From contig NZ_JAHBCJ010000001.1 of assembly GCF_018390575.1 (NCBI RefSeq), positions 372,001 through 436,000 of the forward strand: DNA of 64,000 nucleotides, written 5' to 3'. This stretch comes from Bhargavaea massiliensis. Lineage in GTDB: Bacteria; Bacillota; Bacilli; Bacillales_A; Planococcaceae. This document shows, one piece after another, positions 16,084-23,794 of the stretch. Position 1 is the first letter of the stretch. Every line of letters starts with the position of its first letter. The notes beneath the pieces were generated by a model, which was given only the letters and a program-made list of their open reading frames with translations, made no database searches and had not been told where the DNA came from. The translations under genes were made by a program, and so were the position numbers.

Positions 16084-16965
16084 ATGAATCAGATTCGCCT
16101 CGGTATGGAAATCCGGAAATGGCGGAAAATCCGTAAGATGACCCAAAAACAACTGGCAGACGGCATTTGTAATCAATCGGAAATCAGCCGCCTGGAAAAA
16201 GGTGACTCATATCCGAGTATTGACACACTCCAAGCAATCTCAGTTAAACTTCGATTGCCTCTCTCTTACTTTTTTGAGGTGCTCATCCATGATGATTTTG
16301 AAGCCAAGGAGAAGATGCTGGATGATGTAAAGGCCTTTTCTTCTAAAAAAGATTATGAAGGGCTTTACCAATACACCGAAGAGTTGCTGAATAACGGTAA
16401 ATTCCTCCACCCTGAACTGAAAACTTACTTAGAGTCCTATTATTACGTAAGCCTTTATTACCTGAGAAAACATGATTATCGTTATTGTGTCACCGAACTA
16501 TATAGATTGACGGACATAGAAGTAAACGGCATGGATGTTCTATTGAAGACTCGTATCAAAAATGCAATCGCGATAATTCTTGCAGAGAATAATAAGCATG
16601 ATGAAGGCATGAAAATCTTTAAAGAAATTCTTCAAGAACAGGTTGCAGCTGAGGAATATGACAAAATGCGAATTACTATCCTTTACAACGTAGGCAAAAC
16701 TCAATATGTCTTAAATGAATACTACGAGGCTTTAGCAACTACGGAAGAAGCTATAGGACTCTCCATTAGATATCGTGACATGTCCATCCTCGGCCAGTTG
16801 CATTATCAACAAGCTCAAATTTTAGAAGAATTGCAGCGGCCAATTGAGGAGATCCGGGCCAGTTATCAGAAAGCCCGCTTCTTCTTCGAATTACTAGGCC
16901 TCGACTACTACAAAAAGATATTGGAAACGAAGAAAGGCGAGTATCTGACTCCTGTACAGGTCTGA
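16084..16965 (+). CDS. PlcR-like RRNPP quorum-sensing regulator
   Basis: 293 aa, close to the length of B. cereus PlcR. An N-terminal HTH (about 8-60: LGMEIRKWRKIRKMTQKQLA, then NQSEISRLEKGDSYPSID) is followed by a TPR array (about 75-285) that in PlcR binds the PapR peptide. Similarity to PlcR seems to run end to end, for example in the VLIHDDFEAK linker and the ILGQLHYQQAQILEEL helix. Start at 16084 after GGGTGATGG; a longer reading overlaps the promoter. The gene is AT-rich compared with its neighbours, suggesting transfer. It diverges from the LanB genes. Confidence 0.88.
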   Translation: MNQIRLGMEIRKWRKIRKMTQKQLADGICNQSEISRLEKGDSYPSIDTLQAISVKLRLPLSYFFEVLIHDDFEAKEKMLDDVKAFSSKKDYEGLYQYTEELLNNGKFLHPELKTYLESYYYVSLYYLRKHDYRYCVTELYRLTDIEVNGMDVLLKTRIKNAIAIILAENNKHDEGMKIFKEILQEQVAAEEYDKMRITILYNVGKTQYVLNEYYEALATTEEAIGLSIRYRDMSILGQLHYQQAQILEELQRPIEEIRASYQKARFFFELLGLDYYKKILETKKGEYLTPVQV

Positions 16966-17008
16966 ATCTTTCCTACCTACTACTCTACACACTTTTTAGC
17001 AACAGAAA

Positions 17009-17024
17009 TATGCACTTACGCATA
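17009..17024. promoter_or_regulatory. PlcR-box-like palindrome downstream of the regulator
   Basis: TATGCACTTACGCATA fits the PlcR consensus at all but two positions (7 and 11). On the minus strand a TAGAGT lies 21 bp on, the same distance as at the peptide promoter, which would give a transcript antisense to the regulator. Confidence 0.45.
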
Positions 17025-17060
17025 TCGACGTTTTTTTTGGATTTTCTTTCGGAAACGAGG

Positions 17061-17112
17061 AAAAACGGCTGCTTTCCGCCTTTGTTTCAGGGCGGGAGCA
17101 GCCGTTTTTCGG
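17061..17112. terminator. Bidirectional terminator, regulator and glutaminase
   Basis: GAAAAACGGCTGC and its mirror GCAGCCGTTTTTC form a long stem just before the glutaminase stop; both strands have T-runs. Confidence 0.85.
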
Positions 17113-17116
17113 TTTG

Positions 17117-18046
17117 TCAGAACATGCTGAGGTCGTATTTTTTGGACATTTTCTCCATCAGGTCCCATCCGGCGACGCTGTTGCCGCGGTCGTCGAGGGC
17201 GGGACCGAAGATGCCGATGCCGCAGCGCTGCGGGACGGATGCCATGATGCCGCCTGAGACACCGGACTTGGCCGGAACGCCGACGCGGATGGCGAATTCT
17301 CCGGAGGCGTTGTACATGCCGCATGTGACCATGAAGGTTTTGCAGATGCTGGCAACCCGCGGCGGCAAGATCATCTCGCCGGTGGCCGGGTGCTTGCCGT
17401 CCATCGCCAAAAGCAGCCCGACTTTGGCGAGACCGGTGCAGTTCAGCTCGATTGCGCACTGCTTCGTGTAAAGCTCGATGACCGTCTCCACATCTTCCTC
17501 AATGATGCTGTGCTGTTTCAGATAATAGGCCATCGATCGGTTCAGATCGGCGGTCTCGAGCTCGGACTGAGCCACTTCCTCGTTGTAGCCGACGCCTTCT
17601 TCACCGATGATGAGCTCGGTCAGCTGGATCAGCCGCCCAAGCCGTTCCTCGATGCCATCACCCTTGATCATCGACGAAACGGCGATGGCGCCGGCGTTAA
17701 TCATCGGGTTAAGCGGCTTGTGGGGGGCGATCGTCTCGAGCTTGATGATGGAGTTGAAGGGATCTCCAGTCGGTTCCATGCCGACTCGCTGGAACACGTA
17801 TTCCTCTCCGTTGTCGAGGAGGGCGAGTGCAAGCGCGATCACCTTCGATATACTTTGGAGCGTGGACTTCGTCTCAATGTCCCCCGCGGAATAGCAGCTT
17901 CCATCCGGAAACGCCATTGCGACGGAAAGTGAGCTCAGGTCCGCCTTGGCCAGCGCGGGAATATAGTCCGCGACTTTCCCCTCTATCGTATGTACTTTCG
18001 ACTCCTTTACCAGCTGGTAAAGCTCTTCGTCGGAACGGCAATCCAT
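17117..18046 (-). CDS. glsA: Glutaminase
   Basis: 309 aa serine-dependent beta-lactamase-like glutaminase, converting L-glutamine to glutamate and ammonia in the cytosol. The catalytic SxxK motif is SISK (Ser65-Lys68). Other family segments: NPMINAGAIAVSSMIKG (about 116-132), YLKQHSIIEEDVE, and GVPAKSGVSGGI near 258. Length matches B. subtilis GlsA/YlaM. ATG after AAAGGAGTG. It is monocistronic, flanked by a terminator and by the start region of a small membrane peptide gene. Confidence 0.95.
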   Translation of the reverse strand: MDCRSDEELYQLVKESKVHTIEGKVADYIPALAKADLSSLSVAMAFPDGSCYSAGDIETKSTLQSISKVIALALALLDNGEEYVFQRVGMEPTGDPFNSIIKLETIAPHKPLNPMINAGAIAVSSMIKGDGIEERLGRLIQLTELIIGEEGVGYNEEVAQSELETADLNRSMAYYLKQHSIIEEDVETVIELYTKQCAIELNCTGLAKVGLLLAMDGKHPATGEMILPPRVASICKTFMVTCGMYNASGEFAIRVGVPAKSGVSGGIMASVPQRCGIGIFGPALDDRGNSVAGWDLMEKMSKKYDLSMF

Positions 18047-18121
18047 GGCAGTTCACTCCTTTAAATAATGACATCCTGCCGACAGTTTACCCGTTCATGC
18101 CCCCATCAAGCCAGCCGTTCG

Positions 18122-18150
18122 TTGCCGGGCTTGCGGGCTGATGATATAAT
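18122..18150 (+). promoter_or_regulatory. Promoter of the 31-aa membrane peptide gene
   Basis: TTGCCG (18122-18127) and a perfect TATAAT (18145-18150) are 17 bp apart. Confidence 0.8.
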
Positions 18151-18185
18151 GAAGCTGAATTGCCTGCAAAGGAGTGGAGACTAAC

Positions 18186-18281
18186 ATGTGGTTCGTTATT
18201 ATCCTGGCCATCTTATTCGGATTTATCAGCATCGGTATGATTGCAGGCCTTGTCCTGACTTTCACTGGCAGCAACGACTGA
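18186..18281 (+). CDS. Single-span membrane peptide, 31 aa
   Basis: Small ORF with every expression signal: its own promoter, ribosome site AAAGGAGTGGAG, ATG, stop, and a strong terminator 16 bp on. The peptide is one hydrophobic helix (about residues 2-26, WFVIILAILFGFISIGMI) with a polar end FTGSND. No family is recognised. Isolated micropeptides like this often attach to membrane complexes or transporters, but nothing nearby points to a partner. Confidence 0.75.
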   Translation: MWFVIILAILFGFISIGMIAGLVLTFTGSND

Positions 18282-18296
18282 TTCCGGACTTAAAAA

Positions 18297-18348
18297 GGGA
18301 CTGTTCCGCGCATCGGCGTACGCCGGTTTGCGGAACAGTCCCTTTTCT
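18297..18348. terminator. Bidirectional terminator
   Basis: GGGACTGTTCCGC pairs with GCGGAACAGTCCC, with CCTTTT on plus and CCTTTTTAAG on minus. It ends the 31-aa gene and the M15 peptidase gene. Confidence 0.85.
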
Positions 18349-18901
18349 ATTCGGATTTTCCCGCCATCACTTCATACTTGTCGGTGTCTTCCGGCCGCCA
18401 GCCGGCGTCAAGTTCGGAAGTGGACAGGCCGAACGTCATCTGCAGATGCGGATAGTCCTTGAAGCCACTCCAGTCTCCGCCCCATTCAAAGCCGAGCTCC
18501 TTGGCGATGTCCGCGACTTCGAACCAGTCGCTTTTTCCGTTGCCGTTGCCGTCGTAGCCGGTATCCCAGACCAGGCGGCCGTCCGTCGTCCGGATTGCGT
18601 AGTCAATTGCAAGTCCGTAGTTATGATACGACTGGCCACCCCTTGCATGGGTGACGACGGGTCCGTAAGTGGTTCGGCCCTGTGCGAAAAGTTGATCCTG
18701 CTCGTCGTGGGACCGGAAACCGTCGGTGACCTCGATTCGGATCCCCTGCTTCGCGGCCAGGCCTGCAAGCTCTTCCGTCTTCTGCCCGACAATCGGATGG
18801 AGGCCTTCCGGAAGCGGACGCGTCTCCAGTTCTTCACGAAAATCAAGTTCGCGCTGAACAAACATCCACATCCCGGCCGCCACCACCGCAGCGATCACCA
18901 T
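18347..18901 (-). CDS. M15-family cell-wall peptidase (CwlK/VanY type)
   Basis: 184 aa from the first ATG; a membrane-anchored zinc peptidase that cuts peptidoglycan peptides. A membrane helix (about 1-15) leads to the M15 core: TDGFRSHDEQDQLFAQGRT (about 59-77), the zinc motif SYHNYGLAID (about 89-98), and FEWGGDWSGFKDYPHLQM (about 137-154) with the catalytic and third ligand residues. The start is uncertain: the ATG lacks a ribosome site, and the open frame continues upstream with basic residues to GAAGGGAGG, where only an ATC or CTG could initiate. It lies next to the glutamate racemase gene. Confidence 0.85.
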   Translation of the reverse strand: MVIAAVVAAGMWMFVQRELDFREELETRPLPEGLHPIVGQKTEELAGLAAKQGIRIEVTDGFRSHDEQDQLFAQGRTTYGPVVTHARGGQSYHNYGLAIDYAIRTTDGRLVWDTGYDGNGNGKSDWFEVADIAKELGFEWGGDWSGFKDYPHLQMTFGLSTSELDAGWRPEDTDKYEVMAGKSE

Positions 18902-18984
18902 GCCTGCGACATTGCCTGCCAGGACGACAGGGTGCTTTTTCCTGTTCTTCTTTCCGATTCCGGAAGCCTCCCTTCTCTATAGCC

Positions 18985-19782
18985 TCAGAACCCAGTTTCC
19001 GCATGCCGGACAACCGGCAGTCTGACAGGTGTCCATTTCTTTACTTTATCCTCAAAATCCGTGACGCTCCCCGTGGTGCAGAAAAGGTGCTCCCCTTCAG
19101 GCACAACTGCCAGTTCACCGTTTTCCCTCAGCACGCCGGCAGCTTGTGCGACTGTCGCACGGGCCGGGTCGACCAGGTTTACGTCACCCCGCCATACACG
19201 GCGGATCTGCTGCTCGGCAAGCGGATAGTGGGTGCAGCCCATCACGAGCGTGTCCACCCGTTTTTCGCGGAGCGGCCCCAGGTACTCTTCCAGGGCTTCC
19301 GTGATGGCTACTTCCGGAGTTTCTTCGTTCTCCAGATAAGAGACGAGTTTCGGACAAGCCTGTTCATGGACATCAAGGCCGTCCCGATTTTCCAGAATAG
19401 TCTTCCAGTACATGTGGGACTCCACCGTCCTCTGGGTGGCGATAACGCCGATCCGCCGGTTCAGCGTTGCATGGGCGGCCATCTCGGCACCCGGCTCGAT
19501 AACCCCGATGACAGGGACGTCCATCCTCTCTTTAAGCTCGTCAAGCATCAGCGCCGATGCCGTGTTGCAGGCAACGATGAGCATCTTGAGCTCGAACTGT
19601 TCCAGAAAACGGATCACACCAAAAACGAGTTTTTTGATTTCATCCGCACTCTTATTGCCGTACGGGCAGTTTCCGTGGTCGCCCACATATATGATCCGTT
19701 CATCGGGCAGTTGGCCGAACAATTCATTGGCGACAGTCAGCCCCCCGCTTCCGGAGTCGATAATTGCTATTCTTTTCATCAT
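18985..19782 (-). CDS. murI: Glutamate racemase
   Basis: 265 aa cytosolic enzyme that makes D-glutamate for peptidoglycan. The two catalytic cysteines are visible: Cys72 in VACNTAS and Cys183 in MGCTHYP. The N-terminal DSGSGGLTVANEL and the VGDHGNCPYG segment are family hallmarks. ATG after GAGGG. The M15 cell-wall peptidase follows on the same strand within about 100 bp, so the two are probably one transcript for wall metabolism. Confidence 0.96.
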   Translation of the reverse strand: MMKRIAIIDSGSGGLTVANELFGQLPDERIIYVGDHGNCPYGNKSADEIKKLVFGVIRFLEQFELKMLIVACNTASALMLDELKERMDVPVIGVIEPGAEMAAHATLNRRIGVIATQRTVESHMYWKTILENRDGLDVHEQACPKLVSYLENEETPEVAITEALEEYLGPLREKRVDTLVMGCTHYPLAEQQIRRVWRGDVNLVDPARATVAQAAGVLRENGELAVVPEGEHLFCTTGSVTDFEDKVKKWTPVRLPVVRHAETGF

Positions 19783-19879
19783 CTTAACCCTCTTACTTAT
19801 CTTTTTGCTTCATCACAAAAAAGCAAAATAGAATGATCCTTCCATTGTAACGCATCCGGCGCCGTTTGGGTTCCCTGAA

Positions 19880-19915
19880 GCCAAAAAACGGCCCCTTCCG
19901 TGATGGAGGGGCCTG
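19880..19915 (-). terminator. Terminator of the yhcEFGHI operon
   Basis: On the minus strand GGCCCCT pairs with AGGGGCC and is followed by GTTTTTTGG, right after the yhcI stop. Confidence 0.85.
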
Positions 19916-19918
19916 CTT

Positions 19919-20896
19919 TCACGCGGTGACGTCCCGCTTTGAGAAGACGAGATAGCTGACGAACAGGAACACGACGGCGTACGCGCCGAGGACCGCAGCG
20001 GCAAATGGCAGGGTCACGTCTTCGATGAACGTCATGCCCTGTGCGAGTGCCACGAGATCGTGGGAGAAAAACAGGTACTTGGCGATTTCATAGCGGCTCA
20101 GCAGCGCCGAAACCGTGTTGCCGGTAAAGAAGATGAACAGCGACAGTCCGATGGCGAGCGCTCCTGAACGGAACACGCTGCCGATCATGAAGGCGAACGT
20201 CGTGTAGACGATGATGTTCACAAAAGCGAGGAACAGGTGATAAAGCGTCAGCGCCCATACCGAGACTTCAGTCACTTCCCCGCCCTGCACCGCCAGCTCC
20301 GTTCCTCCGTCCGCAGCAAACAGGAGATACGACATCACGACCGAGACCACAAAGCCGACCAGCGTGAGCAGCGCACCAAACAAAGCCGTCGCCGCAAACT
20401 TCGAGGTAAGCACTTTCCACCTCTTGACCGGGCGGGCAAGAAGCATCTTGATCGTCCCGTCAGAAAACTCTGTTGCGACGATGCCGGCAGCGACAATAAT
20501 GGCGAACAGCATGGCAAGCGTGGCGATGCCCGATGAGTCTTTGATCATCTGCTGCCGGCTGTAGCTGCCGTGTGGCTCCACACCTTCCGCAAGCCGGTAC
20601 TCCACGATCTGGAGTTCTTCTTTCAGCTCTGCCTCGCGGGAGTCGGAAAGGCCGGGGGCAGCGAGCTGCGCGGAAATGTCCGCGCGCTCTGCTTCTGCCA
20701 TCATGCGCCAGTCCGGCGCGTCCGCCTGGCCCTCAGCCGCGACGTCTCCGCTTTCTGCACGGTTCCCTTCCGTTGTGGAGATCCACTTGGTCAGGCCCAT
20801 CATGCCGGCAATACCAACGACGAGAAGAATGGCCATGACCCATGTCGCTTTTTTGTTCCAAAGCTTCATCCATTCATTTTGCAACAGTTTCAGCAA
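19919..20896 (-). CDS. yhcI: ABC transporter permease YhcI
   Basis: 325 aa ABC-2 type permease with six membrane segments. Residues 1-40 give the first helix (WNKKATWVMAILLVVGIAG). A large extracytoplasmic loop of about 90 residues, rich in Glu and Ala, separates helices 1 and 2. The family ...LARPVKRWKVLTSKF segment lies at about 148-163. It overlaps yhcH by 23 bp. In B. subtilis the order yhcE-F-G-H-I is the same. The cargo is not known. Confidence 0.88.
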   Translation of the reverse strand: MLKLLQNEWMKLWNKKATWVMAILLVVGIAGMMGLTKWISTTEGNRAESGDVAAEGQADAPDWRMMAEAERADISAQLAAPGLSDSREAELKEELQIVEYRLAEGVEPHGSYSRQQMIKDSSGIATLAMLFAIIVAAGIVATEFSDGTIKMLLARPVKRWKVLTSKFAATALFGALLTLVGFVVSVVMSYLLFAADGGTELAVQGGEVTEVSVWALTLYHLFLAFVNIIVYTTFAFMIGSVFRSGALAIGLSLFIFFTGNTVSALLSRYEIAKYLFFSHDLVALAQGMTFIEDVTLPFAAAVLGAYAVVFLFVSYLVFSKRDVTA

Positions 20897-21803
20897 TCTG
20901 TCCGCCTCCCGTCATTTCGATGAATTCATCTTCGAGCGTCTTCCGGTGAGGACGGACCCCATACAGATCGAGGCCGCCGGCAATTACGCTTTTTGCGAGT
21001 TCCGGCATCCGCTCCGCGCCTTCTTCGATGATGAACCCGGCTCCGGATTCGACCGGCTTGTAGCCCTTTGATTCGAGAACGGCCTTTAGGCGGGACGCCG
21101 GCTGCGCTTCGATGTAATGGTGCGGCTGTGTCTCTTCCTTCATTTCCCGGATGTCGATCAGCTTGCCGTTCTGGATGACGGCGATCCGGTCGCACATCAG
21201 CTCGATCTCCGAAAGCAGGTGGCTTGAGACGAAGATCGAGACGCCCGCTTTTTCCGCGAGACTCCGGAGATACGCCCGGAATTCCCGGATGCCCGCCGGA
21301 TCAAGGCCGTTTGTCGGTTCATCGAGGATCAGGAACTTCGGATCATGCAGCAGTGCCTGCGCGAGGCCGAGGCGCTGGCGCATGCCGAGCGAATACGTGC
21401 CGACTTTCTCATGAATGCGCTTCTCGAGACCCACTTGGCGGACCACTTCCATGATGCGGTCCGTTGTCACGCCCCTGTGCATGCGGGCAAAGTGGACGAG
21501 GTTCTTGTAGCCGCTCATGTATTTGTACATCTCCGGGTTCTCAACGATGACGCCGATGTTGGACATGGCCGCCTCGAAATCGTTCTGGACGGACTTGCCC
21601 GCGACGAACACCTCGCCAGAAGTCGGCTTCATAAGCCCCGCCATCATGCGGATCGTCGTCGTCTTCCCCGCGCCGTTCGGCCCGAGGAACCCGGTCACCT
21701 GGCCCGGATAGAGCTGCAGGTTCAGGTCATCGATAATTTTCTTTCCGCGTATCGTCTTCGAAAGGTGCTTGAGTTCTACTATCGGCTCAGCGTGGTTTGC
21801 CAA
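20874..21803 (-). CDS. yhcH: ABC transporter ATP-binding protein YhcH
   Basis: 309 aa ATPase with Walker A GPNGAGKTT (about 43-51), ABC signature SLGMRQRLGL (about 138-147), Walker B FLILDEPTNG and an H-loop SSHLL. A TTG at 21803 is taken as start because it follows GGGAAGTGAACCGG and the homology begins there; a longer reading overlaps the upstream gene by far more. It overlaps yhcG by 17 bp. With YhcI it should form an ABC-2 exporter. Confidence 0.9.
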   Translation of the reverse strand: MANHAEPIVELKHLSKTIRGKKIIDDLNLQLYPGQVTGFLGPNGAGKTTTIRMMAGLMKPTSGEVFVAGKSVQNDFEAAMSNIGVIVENPEMYKYMSGYKNLVHFARMHRGVTTDRIMEVVRQVGLEKRIHEKVGTYSLGMRQRLGLAQALLHDPKFLILDEPTNGLDPAGIREFRAYLRSLAEKAGVSIFVSSHLLSEIELMCDRIAVIQNGKLIDIREMKEETQPHHYIEAQPASRLKAVLESKGYKPVESGAGFIIEEGAERMPELAKSVIAGGLDLYGVRPHRKTLEDEFIEMTGGGQIAETVAK

Positions 21804-22509
21804 CCGGTTCACTTCCCTTTTCGTAGAGTGTGCGCATATATGCGGCCAGGCCGCCCGGATGCGCCATCCGGATGTCTTCCGCTTGGTCATGGGCGGCGAT
21901 CCGCCCATTTTTCAGTACCGCGATTTCATCGAGGAGCGGAGCGACATCATGCAGCTCGTGCGTTGACATGATGACGGTCTGCCGCTCCGGATCGGTAAAT
22001 CGGATCAGGCCTTTTACAATCGACTCCCGGACCATCGGGTCAAGTCCCGAGAACGGCTCGTCAAGCAGATAGGCATCCGCTTCCCTCCCTAATGTTGCTA
22101 CGATCTTGGCCCGTCCCCGGTTTCCTTTTGACAGGTTTTTCAGCTTGGTTTTCCGGTCGACATTCAGAAATTCTGCTGCTTCAAGCGCTTTTTCCATCGA
22201 GAAGTCCGGGTACTGGGACTCCTGAAAGCGGAGCAGCTCATCTGCTGTAAAGTACGAATAATACAGATCGGCATCCGTCATATAGGCGATCTGACGTCCC
22301 GCCAGCGTCCGGGTGATCGGCTGGCCGTTCAGCAAGACTTCCCCCGAGTCCGCTCCCATGACGCCCGCCAAGATCTTCAGGAGTGTCGATTTGCCGCTTC
22401 CGTTTTCCCCCGCAAGACCGATGATCTTTCCCTGCCCGAAAGTCGCGGTCACACCGTCCAGCGCCCGGCGCCGGCCGAATGACCGGGTCACCCGCTTGAT
22501 CTCGATCAT
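21787..22509 (-). CDS. yhcG: ABC transporter ATP-binding protein YhcG
   Basis: 240 aa second ATPase of the operon. Walker A GENGSGKST (about 34-42), a divergent signature LSKGNRGRAKI (about 129-139), and AYLLDEPFSG for Walker B. It starts with an ATGA overlap of the yhcF stop. It presumably pairs with the YhcE membrane protein, giving two exporters or one mixed complex under YhcF control. Confidence 0.9.
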   Translation of the reverse strand: MIEIKRVTRSFGRRRALDGVTATFGQGKIIGLAGENGSGKSTLLKILAGVMGADSGEVLLNGQPITRTLAGRQIAYMTDADLYYSYFTADELLRFQESQYPDFSMEKALEAAEFLNVDRKTKLKNLSKGNRGRAKIVATLGREADAYLLDEPFSGLDPMVRESIVKGLIRFTDPERQTVIMSTHELHDVAPLLDEIAVLKNGRIAAHDQAEDIRMAHPGGLAAYMRTLYEKGSEPVGKPR

Positions 22510-22868
22510 CGCTCTCTCCTCCTCGTCATGGACTCCGCAATTTCTTCTTCCGTGAAGCCGAGCGCCTCGATGTCCCGGATAAAGTCATCGATCAGCTGCG
22601 CCTTCTTCTCCTCTCTCAGCCGTCCGAGCCGTTCCGCGTTCTCCGTGACGAACGTTCCCTGGCCCCGCTTCGTTTCGGTAATGCCCATCCCCTCCAGCTC
22701 CTTGTACACACGTTGCATCGTATTGGCATTGACGCCGGCCTCGACCGCGTATTCTCTTACCGAAGGCAGCTTTTCTCCCGGTTGCAGGACACCCCGTATC
22801 AGGTCGCCCGTAATCCGGTCGATCAGCTGCTGGTAGATCGGCTTATCCGGCAGAAAGTCAAAACTCAT
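22506..22868 (-). CDS. yhcF: GntR-family regulator YhcF (YtrA subfamily)
   Basis: 120 aa repressor of the short YtrA type: a winged HTH (about 10-75; KPIYQQLIDRITGDLIRGVL, then LPSVREYAVEAGVNANTMQR) and a short helical tail for dimerisation instead of a large ligand domain. The ATG follows the yhcE stop directly (TAAATG). YtrA-type regulators repress their own ABC operon and are relieved by cell-wall antibiotics. A fitting operator lies upstream of yhcE. Confidence 0.92.
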   Translation of the reverse strand: MSFDFLPDKPIYQQLIDRITGDLIRGVLQPGEKLPSVREYAVEAGVNANTMQRVYKELEGMGITETKRGQGTFVTENAERLGRLREEKKAQLIDDFIRDIEALGFTEEEIAESMTRRRER

Positions 22869-23669
22869 TTATCGCGCCACCTTCCGGTTAAAGATAGAGA
22901 TGGCGAGCAGCACGCAGAAGGCGGTCTCAATCACGGCAAGCAGCATGCCGCTTGCCGAGACTACGCCTGTGATGTCCAGCGCCCAGTCATTGATCTGGTT
23001 CAGCTTTTCCGAATACCTGAACGGCACCTCGCCGTACCCGGCAAGTTTCTGGTACGGTCCCCATGATGTGATTTTGTCCCAGATATAAAAAGTTCCGATG
23101 AACAGCGCGCCTGTTATCACGATGGCGATGACCCTGTTGGCTTTTTTCAGCCACTGATAGATTGTCCAGAACAGGAATCCGAGTGCCATCTGGATGACGC
23201 CGAGGAAAAGCGATACCGATCCGATCTCCCCCATGAATCCGAGGAACCAGCCCGCCGGCACACCTTCCGGCAGCCCGGAGCTTCCGCTGAAGATGAGGAT
23301 GAAGAGGTTTGCCAATGCCAGCACACTAAAGACAAGCAGCATGGACACGACCGTCATCAGCACGGCGAAAAACGCCTTTGCCCCGATCAGTACTCCGGAT
23401 GGCGCCGGGGTATGCAGCCAAATATCCGGGCGTTTCATGTCAGTCGTCAGGCTGATCAGCAGACTCACGGCCGGCATGTAGCTGAGTGCCACCATCCACA
23501 AGCCCATGATGATTGCGGCAATATTCATCACCGGGACGTCAGGCACCACATAACGCTGCACCAAAAACGGCGCCACCCCGATGCTCAGCACGGCGGCGAT
23601 GACAAGAAGCGCCATCCCTGGACGTGCCAGAACCCATTCTTTCCACAAGAGCCCTTTCCATCGGCTCAT
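22869..23669 (-). CDS. yhcE: ABC-2 type membrane protein YhcE
   Basis: 266 aa with about six membrane helices and a short basic N-terminus (MSRWKGLLWKEWVLARPG). First gene of the yhcEFGHI operon. The start at 23669 follows AAAGGAGTGG; an upstream ATG in the promoter was rejected. It is likely the membrane partner of YhcG. Cargo unknown. Confidence 0.85.
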   Translation of the reverse strand: MSRWKGLLWKEWVLARPGMALLVIAAVLSIGVAPFLVQRYVVPDVPVMNIAAIIMGLWMVALSYMPAVSLLISLTTDMKRPDIWLHTPAPSGVLIGAKAFFAVLMTVVSMLLVFSVLALANLFILIFSGSSGLPEGVPAGWFLGFMGEIGSVSLFLGVIQMALGFLFWTIYQWLKKANRVIAIVITGALFIGTFYIWDKITSWGPYQKLAGYGEVPFRYSEKLNQINDWALDITGVVSASGMLLAVIETAFCVLLAISIFNRKVAR

Positions 23670-23703
23670 AAAACTCCACTCCTTTGGTTTGCATTCGCAT
23701 ACC

Positions 23704-23747
23704 TGTGTATTAGTTACATAGTACACTGGTATTCGGGAAATGTGCAA
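23704..23747 (-). promoter_or_regulatory. yhcE promoter with YtrA-type operator
   Basis: On the minus strand TTGCAC (23742-23747) and TACTAT (23718-23723) are 18 bp apart. The inverted repeat AGTGTA-N12-TACACA covers the -10. It resembles the AGTGTA/TACACT half-sites of YtrA-family regulators, so YhcF is the likely binder. Confidence 0.75.
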
Positions 23748-23794
23748 GGCTTTCATGGAGATTTTTAGAAAAAGTTGGTTTTCAAATTAAAAGC

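Noticed and set aside
15940-16176. Small minus-strand ORF upstream of the LanB gene as possible RiPP precursor
   Set aside because: It is the antisense of the PlcR-like gene start and promoter, with no leader/core layout.
17010-17471. Plus-strand ORF of 153 codons over the glutaminase end
   Set aside because: It crosses a terminator and is antisense to glsA.
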